Shown one piece after another: positions 27,200-35,965 of a DNA stretch of 47,991 nt (positions are counted from its first letter, which is position 1; each line of letters opens with the position of its first letter). The notes under the pieces were generated by a model that saw only the letters and a program-made list of their open reading frames with translations, was not told where the DNA came from and did not search any database. The stretch spans positions 1 through 47,991 of the forward strand of contig JAIRXB010000018.1 of assembly GCA_031268535.1 (NCBI GenBank), given 5' to 3'. The translations under genes and the position numbers were made by a program. The DNA comes from Puniceicoccales bacterium (lineage in GTDB: Bacteria; Verrucomicrobiota; Verrucomicrobiia; Opitutales; JAIRLM01).

Positions 27200-27370
27200 T
27201 CGGAGCGAACCTTTTGCAGCGACTTCTGGAGATCGATTTGCCGACTGTGCCGACGTAAAATTTCTTAACATTTTCCGACGGATGTGCGAACTTCTCCGCC
27301 AGCGCTCCATTGTCCATCAGAATCATAAGTCCTTCGCTTTCCTTATGCAGCCCTGCCGCATCAGATTAAT
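27200..27370 (-). pseudogene. Fragment of an RsuA/RluB-family pseudouridine synthase (middle part)
   Basis: The minus strand from about 27350 reads AAGLHKESEGLMILMDNGALAEKFAHPSENVKKFYVGTVGKSI, matching the family pattern GRLD-DSEGLLLLTNDGELA--L-HP----K-Y-V. The catalytic GRLD is GLHK, so the catalytic Asp is lost. Upstream sequence has stops in this frame. It is a remnant. Confidence 0.6.
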
Positions 27371-27415
27371 CTTCCATGGTCGCGCCCTTTGGGAAGCGCC
27401 TAGACGCTTTCGTCG

Positions 27416-27601
27416 TTATTCGCTGAATAGTCGTTTTGGCGGTGATTCGTTCTGGCGCTTGCATTTTCCAGGGAACCAGTGAGCCGATGGAAAAACCGCC
27501 GGCGCAGTGGCGTGTGAGCGCCGCTTTACTTCGCAGCCGAATGCTGCCAACATACGGCAGATGTGGTTCAATGAAAAGATTTTGATTGTAGTTATCTTCA
27601 C
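27416..27601 (-). pseudogene. Fragment of an RsuA/RluB-family pseudouridine synthase (C-terminal part)
   Basis: The minus strand contains CRMLAAFGCEVKRRS, matching the family C-terminal motif HQVRRMLAAFGCEVKRLRR, and in the next frame CAGGFSIGSLVPWKMQ, matching the following IG-F-LG-L-PGK block. A frameshift separates the two. On this strand it precedes the middle part at 27200-27370, the reverse of the order in an intact protein, so either two copies decayed or the locus was rearranged. Confidence 0.55.
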
Positions 27602-27715
27602 CCGTCAGCCTTGACGTCTATGTGCCGCGCCATGTGCTGCCGTTGCTTTTAAAAGTGGTGCATTCGCGGCGGCGCCAACAAAAAAAGATCCGCTATGCTC
27701 CAAAACCCTTTTGCG

Positions 27716-27777
27716 GCAGAGGCGCCGCGAAATTGTTCAGTTGAAGATAGTGGAATGTAGCGGCGCGGCGCCTCTGC
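27716..27777. repeat. GGCGCCGCG hairpin element, copy C
   Basis: GCAGAGGCGCCGCG (27716-27729) pairs perfectly with CGCGGCGCCTCTGC (27764-27777), the longest arms of the four copies (14 bp). The core 27719-27774 is 56 bp. It lies upstream of the PAP2 gene promoter. Confidence 0.85.
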
Positions 27778-27798
27778 GGGATCGACGCTCTAAAAAAA

Positions 27799-27826
27799 TT
27801 GACCGCCGTAAGATTTTCGCTAAACT
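27799..27826 (+). promoter_or_regulatory. Probable promoter of the PAP2 gene
   Basis: TTGACC (27799-27804) and TAAACT (27821-27826) are separated by 16 bases. Between this and the ATG at 27894 lies an imperfect hairpin with TGCGCC (27840-27845) and GGCGCA as its central stem, flanked by ATAGC/GCTAT repeats, which could regulate expression in the 5' leader. Confidence 0.45.
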
Positions 27827-27893
27827 TTCAGCATAGCTATTGCGCCGTTAGTTATGGCGCAGCTATAGTTGCGAAAGTTAGCCGGCGTACGCT

Positions 27894-28448
27894 ATGAATA
27901 CATATTCCAGCAGCGCAATCGGCAGAGCTGCAGCGTTACTGATGGCAGCCCTATGCTCTCTAGCCGCATGGACGCCTTTAGACGCAAAGCAAAATCTCAA
28001 AAATTATGGCGATAAATTTCAAGTTATCGTTCCGGCCTATGCGTTTGGCATGGTGGCCCACGAGGGGAATGGTTCTGCCATATGGCATTGCGCGGGCAGT
28101 TTGTCAATGATGGTGGCCTCTGTCTCTCTGCTAAAGTCGCATGTGTCAGAAACTAGGCCCGACGGAAGCAGAAGCGATTCATTCCCAAGCGGCCACAGTG
28201 CGGCCGCTTTTTGGGGTGCCACTTTTATTCACAGGCGCTACGGCATTGGAATGGCCCTGCTCCCATACGCCATGGCTGGAATTACTGCCTATTCCAGGGT
28301 GGCAGCAAGACGCCACTACGTCCATGACGTAGTGGCCGGAGTAGCCATAGGCTGTCTGTGCGTTAGAACGTTTTCCTCTAGGGGAAGTTGTGTGCGAATT
28401 TCGTCCGACGGGAAATGTGCGTGCATGGTCCGCGAAGCGACATTTTAG
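27894..28448 (+). CDS. PAP2-family phosphatase
   Basis: Type 2 phosphatidic acid phosphatase fold. The three signature parts are visible: KSHVSETRP (about 82-90), FPSGHSAAAFW (about 98-108) and SRVAARRHYVHDVVAG (about 135-150), carrying the catalytic His and Asp. It starts with a signal-like hydrophobic segment (about 9-26) and has further weakly hydrophobic helices, so it probably acts at the periplasmic face on lipid phosphates such as undecaprenyl pyrophosphate or phosphatidate. Length 184 residues. It converges with the exonuclease gene. Confidence 0.87.
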   Translation: MNTYSSSAIGRAAALLMAALCSLAAWTPLDAKQNLKNYGDKFQVIVPAYAFGMVAHEGNGSAIWHCAGSLSMMVASVSLLKSHVSETRPDGSRSDSFPSGHSAAAFWGATFIHRRYGIGMALLPYAMAGITAYSRVAARRHYVHDVVAGVAIGCLCVRTFSSRGSCVRISSDGKCACMVREATF

Positions 28449-28460
28449 CGGCAGAACAAA

Positions 28461-29381
28461 TCAAAATGGAAATGAGTGTTGCGCGGTTTTGTCTGCGCCT
28501 GCGTGGCAACCGCCAATGGCGTAGCGCCTGCGCGCCTGCGCCATCAAGCTTTGCAGGGAAAATTCCTCCAGAAAATTTAGCAGTGCAACGCCATCAAATT
28601 TTTCCCACTGCGGATTCACGCTATGGGAGAGCGTTTTTAGCGCTATTAGCCGCCTATTGCGACTAATGTTTTCCGCTGAATCCCTAAGGTTTAGTGCCAA
28701 TTTCGGCGCAATTGCATCCAGATTGGCCATTAGGGATTCGACCGTGCCGTATTGGCCAAGCAGCTTTGCGGCGGTTTTGGGGCCCACACCTGGGACTCCC
28801 GGAATGCAATCGACGGAATCGCCGACTAGGCTCAAAAAGTCGACAATTTGATGCGGCTCCACAGAAAATTTACGTTTCACGCCGTCGGCATCCATGGTCA
28901 GCCAATTGGCTGTTCCGCAGCCGGCTGGCGGAGGGACGAGCAACGTGATGTTGCCGCACACCATCTGGGCAAAATCTTTGTCGGAACTGGCTATGGCCAC
29001 ACGCTTTCCACCATTTGCTTCGGCGGCGGCATAGGCTGCAATTAGGTCGTCAGCTTCAACGCCTTTCTCCTGCGCCACGGCGCAACCAATCAGTTTGACG
29101 AGCCGCCCTATGTGGGGCAGCTGTAGCCGCAATTCAGCGGCCATTGGCTTCCTGCTGGCCTTGTAGTCGGGAAATAGTTCCGTGCGTTCTGCGCAGCGAC
29201 CAACGTCAAAAAATACAACCGTTCGCATCGGCTGGACGCTGTCCTGCATGCGCCAGATGGTCTTTGCGCAGCCGTAGATGGCTCCCGTTGGAAATCCATC
29301 TTCCCTGGCGAGATTGCCGATGCCATAGAAGCAGCGGAAGGCGATGTTGTGCCCATCAACTAGAAGCAGATCGGCTACCAT
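28461..29381 (-). CDS. Stand-alone 5'-3' exonuclease (PolA N-terminal/Xni type)
   Basis: Flap-type 5' nuclease. Metal-binding regions LLLVDGHNIAFRCFYG (N-terminus), FFDVGRCAERTELFPDYKASR, GVEADDLIAAYA and SSDKDFAQMV are present, followed by the helix-3-turn-helix VGDSVDCIPGVPGVGPKTAAKLLGQYG that binds DNA. At 306 residues it is the 5'-nuclease module alone, without polymerase. Its ATG lies within the last codons of kdsB (7-base overlap), so it is coupled to kdsB. It may process Okazaki RNA primers; whether a separate polA exists cannot be seen here. Confidence 0.9.
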   Translation of the reverse strand: MVADLLLVDGHNIAFRCFYGIGNLAREDGFPTGAIYGCAKTIWRMQDSVQPMRTVVFFDVGRCAERTELFPDYKASRKPMAAELRLQLPHIGRLVKLIGCAVAQEKGVEADDLIAAYAAAEANGGKRVAIASSDKDFAQMVCGNITLLVPPPAGCGTANWLTMDADGVKRKFSVEPHQIVDFLSLVGDSVDCIPGVPGVGPKTAAKLLGQYGTVESLMANLDAIAPKLALNLRDSAENISRNRRLIALKTLSHSVNPQWEKFDGVALLNFLEEFSLQSLMAQARRRYAIGGCHAGADKTAQHSFPF

Positions 29382-30154
29382 TGTGAGAGGTTTCTATCTT
29401 TTAGAAGTAATGCGCGGGCGACCTCTAGGTCGTGCGCCGTGTCGATGGCGAGCGATGGAGAATTTACCGCTACTGTGCCAATGGAATATCCGGCCTGCAG
29501 GAATCGCAGCTGCTCTAAACTTTCCGCTTCGGCGAGTGGGCTTCGCGCCATGGATGGCAGTTGCTCCAAAAATTTTCTCCCGTAGGCGTATACGCCAATA
29601 TGTCCAATGTGCAAATTGCGTGCAATCCATTGATTCCTAGGACAATCGCGCAAATGCGGAATTGGGCTGCGCGAAAAATAGAGAGCTTTTCCCTCGTGAC
29701 TCAGCGTGACTTTTACGACATTTGGATTGTCAATGGCGCCGCCATCGGAAATTTTGTAAACGGCCGTATGCACTGGAACATCGCCGTTCTTTTTTGCCGC
29801 TTCGGCGAGCAGGCGAATCGCTAAAGGATCTATAAAAGGCTCGTCGGCCTGCACATTGACTACAATGTCACCACATAGCGCTCCAAGCGCCTCTGCGATG
29901 CGTTCCGTGCCGGTTTGGCAGTTTTCCGACGTGAGTTCGCAGCGTCCTCCCCAACTTTCCACCGTCTCCATAACGGCTCTAGATTCGCTGAGCACAACGA
30001 CTTCATCGGCAACTCCAGAAGCTATCGACCGGTGCCAAACGTGCCGCAGTACGGGCCAGCCGCCAAGGTCCGCAAGCACCTTTGCCGGCAGGCGCGTGGA
30101 CGCGTAGCGGGCCGGAATTGCAATCGAAATTTTCACCGCAGAGCACGGTGCCAT
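29375..30154 (-). CDS. kdsB: 3-deoxy-manno-octulosonate cytidylyltransferase
   Basis: Activates KDO as CMP-KDO for lipid A-core assembly, showing that the cell makes lipopolysaccharide. Motifs: IPARYASTRLPAKVLADLGG at the N-terminus, VNVQADEPFIDP, KALYFSRSPIPH and GHIGVYAYGRKFLEQ. Length about 259 residues from ATG 30154; GTG 30136 and an upstream start at 30196 are alternatives, none with a clear ribosome binding site. Its end overlaps the exonuclease start. Confidence 0.94.
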   Translation of the reverse strand: MAPCSAVKISIAIPARYASTRLPAKVLADLGGWPVLRHVWHRSIASGVADEVVVLSESRAVMETVESWGGRCELTSENCQTGTERIAEALGALCGDIVVNVQADEPFIDPLAIRLLAEAAKKNGDVPVHTAVYKISDGGAIDNPNVVKVTLSHEGKALYFSRSPIPHLRDCPRNQWIARNLHIGHIGVYAYGRKFLEQLPSMARSPLAEAESLEQLRFLQAGYSIGTVAVNSPSLAIDTAHDLEVARALLLKDRNLSQW

Positions 30155-30299
30155 TGGCCGTTTGCGCCGTAAAGCACTATCGAACGACGATTGCAAAATT
30201 CAAGGTGCCTAAAAAAAGATAGACACGTTTTTAGTGGAGGCGTTGCCGTACGTCGACCACATTCTCACCAATGAAGTCGCCTGGAGCGCATTTGCGGCA

Positions 30300-30356
30300 G
30301 AGGCGCCGCGAATTTATTGCGGCGAAGAAAGCCGAAATGTGGCACCGCGGCGCCTC
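30300..30356. repeat. GGCGCCGCG hairpin element, copy D
   Basis: GAGGCGCCGCG (30300-30310) and CGCGGCGCCTC (30346-30356) form perfect 11 bp arms. The element ends one base from the dnaE stop codon, so on the minus strand it would be the first hairpin after dnaE. Confidence 0.85.
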
Positions 30357-30357
30357 C

Positions 30358-33300
30358 CTAGCCGATGGAGACACCCCCAAAGGCTGGGTGCTGCGCAATT
30401 GCAGTCAAATCGGATAAATTTAGCGATCCATGGAGCGGCGGCCTAGGACGAAGTTCCGCTTTCCCGCCCTTGCCAATGACGTCCACGGAGAAGCGCATTG
30501 GGCCGCAATTGTTGGATAAATAGTCCGCTAGCGGCTCCATTGCCGACGCCAATAGTGCCATGTCGTCACCGCGGAATGTTAGGCGCAGCTCGCGGCGCCC
30601 CAGCTGGGCAAAATATTCTTCAACGCCAATCAATTCCGACACGTTCAAATCGCATCTGTCGTCTTGGACGCGCACGGAACCGATTGCGACTAGCAATTTC
30701 CCATCCACCAGCATTTGGCCACACTTCCCGTAGGCGTCTGGGAAAAGATTAATTTGCAGATCCCCTAGGCGCGAACTTAGTTGCACGTGAGCCCAGAGGC
30801 GGTTGCCGCTTTTTGTTATTTTTTTTGTGACGTCGCCGACGCAGCCGACAACCTTGAACTGCTGACCGTTGCGCATGCTCGACCGCTCCGCCGGCAACGT
30901 ATCAATGGACTTTTCCAGCCCGATTAGCGAATCGATTGGATGGCCTGAGACGTAGAAGCCGAGCAGCTCCTTCTCGTAGCGCAGACGTTTTTCTTTTGGC
31001 AATGCGCGCGGCCCATTTTCGATGAGACTTTCCAAGGGGTTTAGCGGCATTAGGCCGCAGTTTACGAAAAAATCTTCCTGGGATTTTTGCTCGTCACTTT
31101 TCAATTTCGATTTTGCGCGAATTATGCGGTCAACCGACTGAATTAGGTGCAGCCGATCAATGCCCATCAAATCAAATGCGCCGCTCATGACGAGACTCTC
31201 GAAGACCCTTCTGTTGCAAACTTTTCCGTCGGCACGCAGCGCAAAGTCGGCAAAGCTTTTATAGGGTCCATTGGCGTCTCTCTCCGCCAATATGCTTCGC
31301 GTCGCTCCGCTTCCGACGCCCCTAATTGCTCCGAGACCGAAACGGATGGATCCGCATCGGCCGCCGTGATTTGGGATTGGAGTGAAATTTTCTTCCGAGA
31401 GATTAATGTCTGGGCCAAGAACCGGTATGGTGGAAGCTGCCGCCTCCGACAGAAAAAATGAAAGCTTATCGGGATTGCTCAATTCCGCCGACATGGCGGC
31501 GGCGAAAAATTCTAGCGGGAAATGAGCTTTTAGGTAGGCAGTTTCGTACGAAATTACCGCATATGAAATTGAATGGGACTTGTTGAAGCCGTAGCCGGCG
31601 AATTTTTCGAGTGTGTCGAAGATTTCATTGGCCTTTTTTTCGCCGATGCCGTTCGTTTTGGCGGCGCCTTCAACGAAAACTGCCCGCTGCGCGTTCATTA
31701 CTTCGATTTTCTTTTTACCCATGGCGCGGCGCAATATGTCGGCACCTCCTAGGCTATAGCCGGCTATGATCCTGGCTGCCTGCATCACCTGCTCCTGGTA
31801 CACGAGTACGCCGTAGGTATTTTTGCACACCTGCTCAAGAAGCGGATGGGCATAGCTGATTGTGCTCGGATCCTTTTTGCGGCTAATGTAGTCCCCTATC
31901 CATTCCATTGGGCCGGGCCGATAGAGCGCGCTAAGGTCGCTTATGTCGTCGATGCTGTTCACTCCGAATTGCCTGCAGAGGGCGCGCATTCCGTCCGATT
32001 CCAACTGGAATATGCCGGCGTTATCTCCGGAATTTATCAGTCTAAATGTTTCTGCGTCATCAAGTGCTATGTTCTCGATTGAAAAACTTGAATCTCGTTT
32101 GCGGATAAACTTAACGGCATCGGCTATGACCGTTAGTGTTTTCAGGCCGAGAAAATCCATTTTGAGCAGCCCGAGTTTTTCGATGTAATCTTTGGAATAT
32201 TGAGTAGTTAGGCTGCCATCCTGCAATATTACGGGTGCAAGATTTTCCGTCGGGCGATCCGAAATCACCATGCCGCACGCATGGGTTCCCATGCTGCGCA
32301 CCGTCCCCTCGATCACTTTGCCCTGCTCAATGAGGTCGCAAAGGAGTGGATTTTTTCGCATTTCTTCGCGCAATTCCTGACTCTTCTCTACGGCACCAGC
32401 CAAATCTATGGTTAGTTCGTCCGGAATCATTTTGGCTATGCGATTCGCTTCCCCGTATGGCACATCATTGACGCGCAACATATCGCGCAAAACCATTTTC
32501 GCCCCAAACGTGCCGAACGTAATTATGTTTGCCACGCCATTTCTGCCGTATTTCTCTCGCACGTAGTCAATTACCTCATCTCGCCTGCGCATGCAGAAAT
32601 CGATGTCGAAATCCGGCGGCGATATGCGCTCTTGGTTCAGAAAGCGCTCAAAGAGAAGTCCATAGCCAATTGGATCCACGTCAGTTATGTGCAATGCGTA
32701 GGCGACAATGGAGCCGGCTCCAGATCCTCTGCCGGGGCCGACCGGTATGCCGCTGCGGTGCGCCCAATTGACAAAATCTTGCACCACAAGAAAATAGTCC
32801 ACAAAGCCGGCTCCTGCAATTACGCCAAGTTCCATCTCCATGCGACCAAACAGTTCGCCGGCGACTGCATTCGGCGGCGTTGCCGCCGAAGATTCATCGT
32901 CGAGTCCGTAGCGTTTTTTGAGTCCAGTTTCACACAGCCAGCGCAGGTAGTCCAGCTTCGTCGCGAACTGCCTCGATTGCTCTAGATCCAGAGTGAATAC
33001 GGGATAGTGATTCTTGCCGTAGGGCATGGAAAAATTGCACATTTCAGCGACGCGCGCCGTATTGTCCAATGAATCTGGACGTTCGCCGAACAGCAATTTC
33101 ATTTCGTCGTACGACTTTACGTAGAATTGATGGTAGGGCATGCGCATGCGCTTTTCGTCTGCCACTTTCGAGCCGGTCTGTATGCAGAGAAGGGCGTCGT
33201 GGGCTCTCCAGTCTTCTCGAGCAACATAGTGCACATCATTAGTGGCCACGACGCCTATGCCGCTGGAATCCGCCAGCTTGAATAGTCCAGGCAGTATTTT

Positions 33301-33861
33301 TCTCTGCTCGGGGATGCCGTGATCTTGCACCTCTATGAAAAAATTTTCTTTCCCAAATATGTCAACGTATTGGCCAAGCGCTTCCGCCGCACCTTTTCCG
33401 TCACCGGCCAGCAGGCATTGAGCTATGCGACCCTGAATGCAGCCGGAGCAGGCCAGAAGCCCATCGCCGTATTTGGCAAGCGTTTCAAGGTCAATGCGCG
33501 GTTTGTAGTGAAATCCGCGCGTATGGGATTGCGAAGCTATGTGGCAGAGGTTTTCGTAGCCCCTTTCATTCTTGACGAGAAGGCAAAGATGATAAAGTCG
33601 ATTTTGTTCCCTTGGCGGACGACTGTCCATGGACAAATCCCATAGGCAGTAGGCCTCCATTCCAACTACTGGACGAATGGCAAACTTGCCGGCAGCCTCC
33701 ATGAACTGCGGGATTCCGCACACATTTCCGTGGTCCGTAATGGCCATGGCACTCATTTCGAGTTTCACTGCGCGCGCGCATAGGCGGTCAACGCGACATG
33801 CGCCGTCCAGCAGGCTATGGTCCGTGTGGACGTGGAGGTGCACAAATGGATGGCGAGCCAA
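30358..33861 (-). CDS. dnaE: DNA polymerase III alpha subunit
   Basis: Replicative polymerase of the C family, 1167 residues as expected. The PHP domain begins at the N-terminus (FVHLHVHTDHSLLDGAC), the catalytic palm contains PDFDIDFCMRRRDEVIDYV with the metal-binding Asp pair, and YGFNKSHSISYAVISYETAYLKAHFPLEF and a C-terminal OB fold region follow. The start must be TTG at 33861: it is the only start codon before the PHP domain, and a stop codon lies in frame just upstream. No exonuclease domain insert of the PolC type. It diverges from accA with 65 bp between the starts. Confidence 0.96.
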   Translation of the reverse strand: MARHPFVHLHVHTDHSLLDGACRVDRLCARAVKLEMSAMAITDHGNVCGIPQFMEAAGKFAIRPVVGMEAYCLWDLSMDSRPPREQNRLYHLCLLVKNERGYENLCHIASQSHTRGFHYKPRIDLETLAKYGDGLLACSGCIQGRIAQCLLAGDGKGAAEALGQYVDIFGKENFFIEVQDHGIPEQRKILPGLFKLADSSGIGVVATNDVHYVAREDWRAHDALLCIQTGSKVADEKRMRMPYHQFYVKSYDEMKLLFGERPDSLDNTARVAEMCNFSMPYGKNHYPVFTLDLEQSRQFATKLDYLRWLCETGLKKRYGLDDESSAATPPNAVAGELFGRMEMELGVIAGAGFVDYFLVVQDFVNWAHRSGIPVGPGRGSGAGSIVAYALHITDVDPIGYGLLFERFLNQERISPPDFDIDFCMRRRDEVIDYVREKYGRNGVANIITFGTFGAKMVLRDMLRVNDVPYGEANRIAKMIPDELTIDLAGAVEKSQELREEMRKNPLLCDLIEQGKVIEGTVRSMGTHACGMVISDRPTENLAPVILQDGSLTTQYSKDYIEKLGLLKMDFLGLKTLTVIADAVKFIRKRDSSFSIENIALDDAETFRLINSGDNAGIFQLESDGMRALCRQFGVNSIDDISDLSALYRPGPMEWIGDYISRKKDPSTISYAHPLLEQVCKNTYGVLVYQEQVMQAARIIAGYSLGGADILRRAMGKKKIEVMNAQRAVFVEGAAKTNGIGEKKANEIFDTLEKFAGYGFNKSHSISYAVISYETAYLKAHFPLEFFAAAMSAELSNPDKLSFFLSEAAASTIPVLGPDINLSEENFTPIPNHGGRCGSIRFGLGAIRGVGSGATRSILAERDANGPYKSFADFALRADGKVCNRRVFESLVMSGAFDLMGIDRLHLIQSVDRIIRAKSKLKSDEQKSQEDFFVNCGLMPLNPLESLIENGPRALPKEKRLRYEKELLGFYVSGHPIDSLIGLEKSIDTLPAERSSMRNGQQFKVVGCVGDVTKKITKSGNRLWAHVQLSSRLGDLQINLFPDAYGKCGQMLVDGKLLVAIGSVRVQDDRCDLNVSELIGVEEYFAQLGRRELRLTFRGDDMALLASAMEPLADYLSNNCGPMRFSVDVIGKGGKAELRPRPPLHGSLNLSDLTAIAQHPAFGGVSIG

Positions 33862-33926
33862 GGTGCCTTAAGGAATGGAAATTCGCCACAATCTTGCGAG
33901 AAAATTTTCGATGGCGCCGGCGAAAG

Positions 33927-34952
33927 ATGCCGGACAGAGCCGGGGCGACAAATTTGGTTGCGCAGACGGCTGTCCGCCGCACCGTGGCGGCAGCAGTGGC
34001 AAGTGAATTGGAAGGAGAGTTGCCTCTGCAAAAGTTAGAGGAGCAATTGGCCGAGCTGCAACTTCGCTCGGAAAAATCTCACGTCGACGTGTCGGAAGAA
34101 ATCGCCACCATCGAGAGCAAGATTGTCGCCATGCGCGAGGGGCTCTATCGGCAACTGGGCATCTGGGACCGCATTCAACTGGCACGGCATCCGCAGCGTC
34201 CATACGCAATGGACTACATTGGACGAATGTGCACGGAATTTCAGGAAATTCACGGCGACAGGCTCTACGGCGATGATCAAGCGATGGTGTGCGGTCCGGC
34301 GCTACTGGATGGCGATCCGATTATGGTAATTGGACAGCAAAAAGGTCGCTCTGTGAAGGAAAACATTTGGCGCAACTTCGGATGTCCGCACCCCGAAGGA
34401 TACAGGAAGGCGTTGCGTGCCATGAAAATGGCGGAAAAATTCGCCATGCCCATCATCTGCCTAATCGATACGGCTGGAGCCTATCCCGGCATCGGCTCGG
34501 AGGAAAGGCACATAGGTGCCGCCATAGCTGTAAATTTGCGTGAAATGATCACTTTAGCGGTTCCATCCGTAGGCGTGGTCATAGGGGAAGGTGGATCTGG
34601 CGGAGCACTTGGAATCGGCGTAGTTGACCGGTTGCTCCTGCTGGAAAACGCCTACTACTCGGTGATTTCGCCGGAAGGTTGCGCAGCAATACTATGGAAC
34701 GACCGCTCAAAGGCAGCTGATGCGGCAAATTCGCTGCGTCTGACTCCGGAAAAGTTGCTGGAATTTTCCATCGCCGATGAAATTATCGCCGAACCGATTG
34801 GCGGCGCCCACATGGATCACAATGCGGCTGCCGTAAAAGTTAAAGAGGCAATATTGCGCCACTTAAACGAGTTGAAACGGTCTCACAGCCTCGAAGGACG
34901 CTACGAACGCTACAGATCCGTAGGCGCCTATGCAATTGGAGAGACGCTATGA
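33927..34952 (+). CDS. accA: Acetyl-CoA carboxylase carboxyltransferase subunit alpha
   Basis: Transfers carboxyl from carboxybiotin to acetyl-CoA together with AccD. Recognised by an N-terminal coiled coil (LQKLEEQLAELQLRSEKSH), GDRLYGDDQAMVCG, IGQQKGRSVKENIWRNFGCPHPEGYRKALRAM and the oxyanion region GEGGSGGALGIGVVDRLLLLENAYYSVISPEGCAAILW. Length 341. Its stop lies just before the ABC permease start (ATGAAATG arrangement), so the two are coupled. The chosen ATG agrees with the usual N-terminus; longer upstream frames read into the dnaE 5' end. Confidence 0.95.
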   Translation: MPDRAGATNLVAQTAVRRTVAAAVASELEGELPLQKLEEQLAELQLRSEKSHVDVSEEIATIESKIVAMREGLYRQLGIWDRIQLARHPQRPYAMDYIGRMCTEFQEIHGDRLYGDDQAMVCGPALLDGDPIMVIGQQKGRSVKENIWRNFGCPHPEGYRKALRAMKMAEKFAMPIICLIDTAGAYPGIGSEERHIGAAIAVNLREMITLAVPSVGVVIGEGGSGGALGIGVVDRLLLLENAYYSVISPEGCAAILWNDRSKAADAANSLRLTPEKLLEFSIADEIIAEPIGGAHMDHNAAAVKVKEAILRHLNELKRSHSLEGRYERYRSVGAYAIGETL

Positions 34953-34953
34953 A

Positions 34954-35892
34954 ATGAACCGCCACATGCTTCTCTGCGCTGACATGTTGCGCAAAATGCT
35001 GCGCTCGATTTTATTGCTATTGGTCGTACTTAGCGCCACCTTCGCCATGCTTCGTGCCGTCCCCGGCGGGCCATTCGACGGCGAAAGGGAGTTACCTCCG
35101 AAGGCGGCTGCGGCTATATCTTCCTATTATGGGACCGATAAATCGCTATGGGAAAGCTATGTGCACTATTTACGCTCCCTGATTGGAGGGGATCTTGGGC
35201 CATCATTCCGACAACTTGGCTGGTCCGTCAGAGAGCTAATTGCAGACAAATTGCTAACTAGCGTAGAACTTGGCGCCTATGGAATTCTTTTTGCCGTTGC
35301 CGTCGGCGTAACTTCCGGTTCAATGGCGGCGCTCTACGGCAGAGGCATTTGGCGTCGCATTTTTTGGAGGATTTCAACAATTTTTGTGTGCCTGCCGAGC
35401 TTTGCGAGCGGCCCCATAGGAAACTACATATTCGCCTGCAAGCTCCATTGGCTCCGCGCCACCGGATGGGATCAATGGCGATGTAAGATTTTGCCGCCAA
35501 TCACGTTGGGTTTTTTCCATGGAGCAATTATCGCGCGACTTACCTACAAATCCATGGCAAAGGAATTTTGCCGACCGTACGTGCGAACGGCACTGGCGAA
35601 GGGACTTTCCCGTGGCGCAGTTTTCCGCAAACATATCTTCCGCAACGGCATAGCTCCAGTAATCGCACACCTTGGGCCTAGCTGCGCCGCCATGCTTAGC
35701 GGAGCATTTGCCGTTGAAAGCATTTTCCACATCCCGGGCCTTGGCCGCCTGTTTGTGGAATCCATAGGCAATCGCGACTATGGAATAGTTACCGGCATTG
35801 TGCTGACCTATGCGGCACTAATTTTGCTTTGCAATTTCATCGCCGACATTGCGCTGGTCACCATTAATCCGCAGCTCCGCCGCCACGGCTAG
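34954..35892 (+). CDS. OppB/YejB-type ABC transporter permease, solitary
   Basis: Inner-membrane subunit of an oligopeptide-type importer. The N-terminus has the first membrane helix followed by FAMLRAVPGGPFDGERELPP, a family hallmark, and the coupling (EAA) loop is RTALAKGLSRGAVFRKHIFRNGIAPVI; the protein ends with a helix and short basic tail. ATG 34954 has GGAGAG ten bases before it. No OppC, OppD/F or binding protein gene follows, so it either works with subunits encoded elsewhere or is a remnant. Confidence 0.87.
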   Translation: MNRHMLLCADMLRKMLRSILLLLVVLSATFAMLRAVPGGPFDGERELPPKAAAAISSYYGTDKSLWESYVHYLRSLIGGDLGPSFRQLGWSVRELIADKLLTSVELGAYGILFAVAVGVTSGSMAALYGRGIWRRIFWRISTIFVCLPSFASGPIGNYIFACKLHWLRATGWDQWRCKILPPITLGFFHGAIIARLTYKSMAKEFCRPYVRTALAKGLSRGAVFRKHIFRNGIAPVIAHLGPSCAAMLSGAFAVESIFHIPGLGRLFVESIGNRDYGIVTGIVLTYAALILLCNFIADIALVTINPQLRRHG

Positions 35893-35965
35893 CCGTCTTT
35901 GGAAGCCAAAGCGCCTATGGGACAGAAAAATTGATTTCCGGAAAAGGGTGCAAAAAAAAATTAGC

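Noticed and set aside
27640-27680. Possible fifth copy of the GGCGCCGCG element at TTCGCGGCGGCGCC
   Set aside because: The right arm has a 3-base insertion and no matching left arm is found at the expected distance; at best a decayed copy.
33798-33926. Longer accA start upstream of 33927
   Set aside because: It would overlap the dnaE start region and adds arginine-rich sequence not seen in AccA proteins.
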